Source: Azadirachta indica (lineage: Eukaryota > Streptophyta > Magnoliopsida > Sapindales > Meliaceae). From it: a DNA stretch of 64,000 nucleotides. Position numbers and translations under genes: made by a program. The notes beneath the pieces were generated by a model that saw only the letters and a list, made by a program, of their open reading frames with translations, did no database searches and was not told where the DNA came from. Position 1 is the first letter of the stretch. Every line of letters begins with the position of its first letter. The stretch is from the NCBI GenBank assembly GCA_022749755.1, contig CM040453.1:6284102-6348101 (forward strand), written 5' to 3'. Positions 59,386 through 64,000 of the stretch are shown piece after piece.

Positions 59386-61871
59386 TTAGTCTTTAAGACC
59401 AAAGCCAAATGAAAAAAGTAGATCACAATTTTTCTCGCCAACATTCATGGATAATTGATCTTCTATTTTGAACCAAGTCCTAGCCAACTTTCTTGTGAAT
59501 GGTTAATCACCGAACAAAGCATCTGCAACACCTTGTCCTTCACTTCAGGAAGCCATGCAGCTACCACAGCATCCGTCGCTCCCATGTAGGGCTCCACGAG
59601 GAGTGGTCGGCCAAAAACAACAACCACGACACATTTTACGGCACTGCAAACGTTGTTACTAGTGTCTGGACCAGGCATTGGAAGAGTGAGGTTTGTATTG
59701 TCACCCTTAGTTTCAGCATATGGCGTCTCTTCTACAACAACTATTGCACATGAGAAGTCGTTGGATTTGACAAAGTTGAAGTCTGGATTCTCATTGAATT
59801 CTACTTACGTGCTTGGATCAACTGTTGCCTTGATGGTTTTGAGAATTGTAGTTACTGTTTTTCAACATCAGTATAACATTATTAATTAATTAAATAAAAT
59901 GAGATATTTTAATTAATACTCTTATCTTTTTTTTTTCTTAAATATATGTATTAGTACCTTCTGTGTAATTATTTCCCCTGCCTCCTCGCCATTCAATAGT
60001 CCATCCACCACGTTGAAATCCCCAATTATCAGCATGAGTACCAACAACTATAATCTTTGGAGCTTTCCTTGAGAGCGGTAACAGAGGCTGACCTGATGAT
60101 TTCCCATTTTTTAATGGGAGAAGTGATTTCCTCGCTATTTCTCTTGCTAGTTTTCTATGCTCCTGTATTTATACACATATATATAAAAGAATATACTGAT
60201 ACTATGATAAAGACATCTGGTTTTATAAAATACGGAGCTTATTTATGATTCATCGCCAATATTAATTATAATTACCTTGCAACCAAGCTTGCCAATAAGA
60301 CTGTAATCGGCTAATGGATTTTCAAACAGACCCATGGCAAATTTAACCCTCAAAACTCTGGTAACAGTATCATCAATTCTGCTCATGGGGATCACATTCT
60401 TATTAACCAAATCTGTCAGGATATTAATGAACTCTGGTAGTTGTAAGGAATCATGATCTGCTTATAGTCACAAAAAGAAAATAAAAACAAAATTAATCAA
60501 TGTTTATACAATTAAACCTCTTAATTTTATCTTTTTTTCATAGATGGAAATTCATAAATTAAGCATGTACACTAATTACCATGCCAACGCCAGCCAAAAC
60601 TGATTCCTGAACCGAATAAGTATAGTTGGAGTGGGGTGGATACGTAATCCTATCAATTCCTTCCCAATCTGAGATGGTGAAACCCTGTGAACAACAATAT
60701 AATTTGTTAAAAAATCTTTGAAAGTATTAGACAAGTTTAGATTAAAAGTATCGATTCTATGCTAGGACTACCTAGCATATACAATTAATTACCTTGAATT
60801 TGACAGTGTCCTTCAGATACCCCGTAACGTGATCTTTGTTAGTATGCGTCTTCTTTCCATTGATACTGGAATAAGAAATCATAACAGTGGATACACGTAC
60901 GTTGATCCATTGAATCAAAGTAAGGAGGCATGTGAATATCCATCAATTGTTGCTCCGTAACTATTGTGTTGTTTTCATTTATACCCTTATACGTACCACC
61001 ACCATCTCCCACGAAGTGCTTTGCACAAGCTGTTACCTTCTCCCTATATAAATAACATCTATAGATATAAATAATACAGAAATTTATAAATAGAACTCTT
61101 CAATATCTGAAGAAGAAATTAAATAAGGGAAAAGAAGAGAAGAGAAGGAATAATTCCGACATACTTTCCAGCAACAAATGGATGTCCTTTCTCGACTTTT
61201 TCAGTGGGTGCATCTCCATGTAAACCTGAGATTATTTGAGCCATCGATTGTACAAGTTTGGTGTCCTCACTGTAGCTTTCACAACACCTTCCCCATCTGG
61301 GATCTCCTCAAACCTGCATTAACTCTTTCAATGTGGACCATCTGACCAAACTTCTCGGCAAGAGTCATTCTTGCTGTAGGAGCAAGGTTGTCCGAGGAGA
61401 ACGTGTCTCGGTGAGATTAGAATTCTCGATCCTTGCCTCAGAACGGAAGAGAAAAATACCCAAAAAAATAGTAAATGATTTTTCTTGAAATTATCTTCAG
61501 TCGTATTTCTCCCTTAAAAAAATAATATCTCTTTAAAATCAAACTTGCAAAATGATTTGTTTTGCATTACAGATTAAACCACTTAAAACAAAGGCAAATA
61601 TGTGCAAAATACCAAATAAGGGCAAAGTCGTAAAATAAAATAACAAATTAGTAAAACCAGCAACAAACAGAAGAAGGCTGAGACTTTCTGTCTTCACATA
61701 GCTGCATTTTCTGTTCAGCAAGTCATTGACCCTAGCTTCCACAGGCTAATTAGGATCTTTGTATATCATTTCATTTGAATGTATTTTAGTCCTGGCAACA
61801 GCCTGGGAAGCGAAGCAACACAAATATAGGATTCCCACCAAGGGGATCAATTTTCTTGCACCGGTCTTCAT
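59386..61871 (-). pseudogene. Glycoside hydrolase family 3 beta-glucosidase (exoglucanase type), full length but broken
   Basis: The family removes glucose from cell-wall beta-glucans and is secreted. Read from 61871: a signal peptide (LIPLVGILYLCCFASQAVA), YKDPN then TAG at 61746-61748 where relatives have QPVE, a frameshift after NDLLNRK, MTLAEKFGQMVHIERV near 61370, [24 protein letters not shown], a frameshift near 60900 (between [10 protein letters not shown] and [13 protein letters not shown]), the nucleophile segment GFTISDWEG near 60665, then [54 protein letters not shown] near 59805, GPDTSNNVCSAVKCVVVVV, a frameshift after AAWLP, TAA at 59503-59505, and an intact end FSFGFGLKD with stop at 59386-59388. 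Domain order and introns are kept, so it is a decayed ordinary gene, not a retrocopy. Confidence 0.88.
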
Positions 61872-61957
61872 CTTCTAATAATATTCTTAACCTAAACGTG
61901 CGCTACAGATTCAGCAAGGCTGAGACCCTTTTTTGTAGGATTTGAATGAGAAATAGG

Positions 61958-61960
<3 letters not shown>

Positions 61961-61990
<30 letters not shown>
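61961..61990. repeat. (TA)15 microsatellite
   Basis: Perfect TA repeat, 90 bp upstream of the GH3 pseudogene start. Confidence 0.95.
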
Positions 61991-61995
<5 letters not shown>

Positions 61996-62379
61996 CATTT
62001 TATTATCTAAAATAGTTAACGAAGAAGAAGGATAATGTTTATATTTGCCGAAATAATACGTCATGACATGGTGTATTAGACTTCCAGTACATGGATATAT
62101 CTTGAACTTAACTATTATTAATTTGTATCTGTCTAAAATATAACCACTACAACATTACATTATCAAATATTTTATTACATATTTTAAATTTTAAATTAAT
62201 CATTAATTTAATAAAACTTAAAAATCCTACATAAAATTTGTTTAATTATATATAATGTGAAATTAATTGCTGTATATTACGACTAATGGACAAGAACGGT
62301 AAAAGGGATCATAAACCCTATTTTTAGCTTGGCTAGGATTGATTGGTTGGAAACACATTATTTTCTAGAACTTTAGTGA

Positions 62380-63712
62380 TCTATTGCCATTGGTGATTGT
62401 TAATGAAAAAGTTGGAAGTGTCATGGAAAAAAATAAATAAAATATTGAGCTATTAATTAATTAAATATTTTGGACGAAAATGCTTGGACTTGATTATAAT
62501 TTATAAGGATACTTTATATGCTTTAAAAGAATCAAGAATTGTGTGCATGTATGTTATTTGATAACTTTTTCATTTGAGTGAAAACTTCGAAGATGTTTAG
62601 GCGTAGGGGAGAAGATGTTGTAAGTTAATTAATGATTAAGACAAAATAATCCATGATTAGTATATATCTATTGAAGAGTTACTCATAACATGATGTAAAA
62701 TTTGGTGGGCTCGAAGTACGTAATTTCCCTGTGGGTTGGAGATTTAATCCTGTAGAAATTTTAATGAAGCAACGATGGATGAATTTTATTTAGTAATATA
62801 TATGATTGGTTCAGAATATGTCTCATTGAATTCTGATTGTAGGGTTCAGAGTCTGGGATATTTGGTTCTGGTCCTTGAATCTTCTTCGTTTTAACAAGTC
62901 AATCTTAAATCACATCTGCAAAATATGCTGTCACATGCGATCCCACATTGCTTTTCAAATAGAGCTACATCAAATAAATTAAAGCTCTACTCATACGGAG
63001 AAATTGACTCTTCAAGAAATATATATGTTGCTAATTGTTTTTTTTTTTCTTAATCATTAACTAATAATAAGTTGTAACATCTTCTTCTCCAAACTTTTCA
63101 ACCAAATGAAAATTTCTCAAATAAGTATGTATATTTTGAATCATTTCAAACATACACACAATTCTTCGTTCTCTTATAGGGTACAAAGTATCCTTATTAA
63201 TTAGGCTCTAAACATTTACATTCAAATATTGTCTCATTTAACTACATATACAACTTTTGGCTAATATGATTTTTTAATGCCAAAAATTCTTTTCAAATAT
63301 TGTTTTGTATGATTTAGTTATCACTGAAGAAAAATTTTAAAATATTAAAGAAATTATGTTTTTTTAATATTATATAAGTCTAAATTTTTAATTTTTAGTT
63401 GCAGAAATTTGGGAACTTACCAAAATGATTAAATAGTTCAAAATAGTATTTTATTTTAAAATTTTCATCACATTTTTTTGAACATAAGTTTAAAACACAT
63501 ATGTATATATTAAGATAATTGTACAAATTTTACTAGAAGGTGCATTTAATAATCAAACAACTAATAATTTTTTCTTAAAAGCTCCATTAACATAAAATTG
63601 GTTTCATATATAAAAAGGTACCTCAAATGAACAGCTAAATATTGTAGATTTGTAATTATTTTTCATCGTAAACTTCAACTTTCATTAACAATCACCAATG
63701 GCAATGGATGGC
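62380..63712. repeat. Long imperfect inverted repeat (foldback structure)
   Basis: The outer arms are 62380-62430 and 63665-63712: TTGCCATTGGTGATTGTTAA reappears as its complement. The inner arms are 62495-62645 and 63048-63206: ATAAGGATACTTT, AAGAATTGTGTG.ATGT, TTTCATTTG..TGAAAA.TT, GGAGAAGA.GATGTT, and TTAATGATTAAG all reappear in complement and in the right order. The right arm has about 400 bp extra between its two parts. The centre (about 62690-63010) contains dispersed-repeat copy B. No transposase is seen. Confidence 0.85.
62702..62915 (+). repeat. Dispersed repeat, copy B
   Basis: Partner of 57565-57790, located in the loop of the inverted repeat. It has more indels than copy A; neither copy is open. 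Confidence 0.8.
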
Positions 63713-64000
63713 AATGGATAACACTAATTGAAAATTTTGAAGTTATAAGGAGAATTGTCTTGACAACCGATCAAACCTAGCTAGCTCAAAATAGAGTTGA
63801 TAAACTACTCTGTTAGTTTTACCACTGTTGTCCGTTAATTAGTAACAACCATTAATTTAACATTATAATTTACGGAACTTATGTTGAAAATTTTGAGTTC
63901 TATTAAATTAATCATTAATCGAAAAGTCAAAGACATGTAACTTATATAAAAATTTGGCAATGTAATGTTGCGGTAGTTACATTTTAGATAAACCCAAATT

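Larger units (their letters stand above)
61991..64000. other. AT-rich intergenic end of window
   Basis: No gene recognised. Apart from the inverted repeat and copy B there is only AT-rich sequence. GGCAATGGAT is directly duplicated at 63700-63719. Confidence 0.6.

Noticed and set aside
61539..61742. Small membrane protein gene on the minus strand
   Set aside because: It is the GH3 pseudogene read on into an intron after a frameshift; its first residues (VEARVNDLLNR) belong to GH3.

Overview
This is nuclear DNA of a flowering plant, most likely a eudicot. The genes are split by many AT-rich GT-AG introns, the intergenic DNA is AT-rich with microsatellites and transposon relics, and the products include plant-only or plastid proteins (chlorophyll b reductase NOL, a captured CRM-domain chloroplast splicing-factor fragment, plant LRR receptor-like proteins). 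Nothing prokaryotic is present. No tRNA, rRNA, miRNA or CRISPR locus was recognised. I cannot name the species.

Layout. 1-7.9 kb is a transposon block: two decayed Mutator-like elements (MULEs) in opposite orientation, the second carrying an intron-containing fragment of a CRS2-associated-factor-type gene. 8.2-12.9 kb (+) is a NUFIP1 homologue. 13.2-14.8 kb (-) is an NADH-cytochrome b5 reductase gene with two frame-breaking deletions. 14.8-19.7 kb is AT-rich intergenic DNA. 19.7-25.0 kb (+) is an ALA1-type P4-ATPase, followed by a convergent LRR receptor pseudokinase (25.8-29.4 kb, -). 31.1-36.7 kb (-) is NOL, divergent from mitochondrial ribosomal protein uS11m (37.25-38.5 kb, +). 40.3-51.5 kb (-) is a 19-exon DExH-box helicase with a C-terminal double-stranded RNA-binding domain and a solo LTR in one intron, divergent from an RbBP5-like WD40 protein (52.2-56.6 kb, +). 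59.4-61.9 kb (-) is a full-length but broken GH3 beta-glucosidase gene. The last 2 kb hold a long imperfect inverted repeat.

For seven genes (NUFIP1, ALA1, LRR pseudokinase, NOL, uS11m, DExH helicase, RbBP5-like) I rebuilt every exon junction by hand and obtained one continuous reading frame of a length usual for the family. For the b5 reductase the same exercise shows exactly where the frame breaks.

The genes are mostly unrelated housekeeping functions and do not form a pathway. ALA1, NOL and the DExH helicase also lie close together on Arabidopsis chromosome 5, so this looks like a conserved block with later insertions. Two divergent gene pairs share short promoters containing TGGGCC/AGCCCA motifs. 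I found no convincing new biological system. The most interesting items are the gene-capturing MULE, the hairpin-like subterminal repeats, the two recently decayed metabolic genes, a nearly perfect 304-bp tandem duplication, the solo LTR and the 1.3-kb foldback structure.
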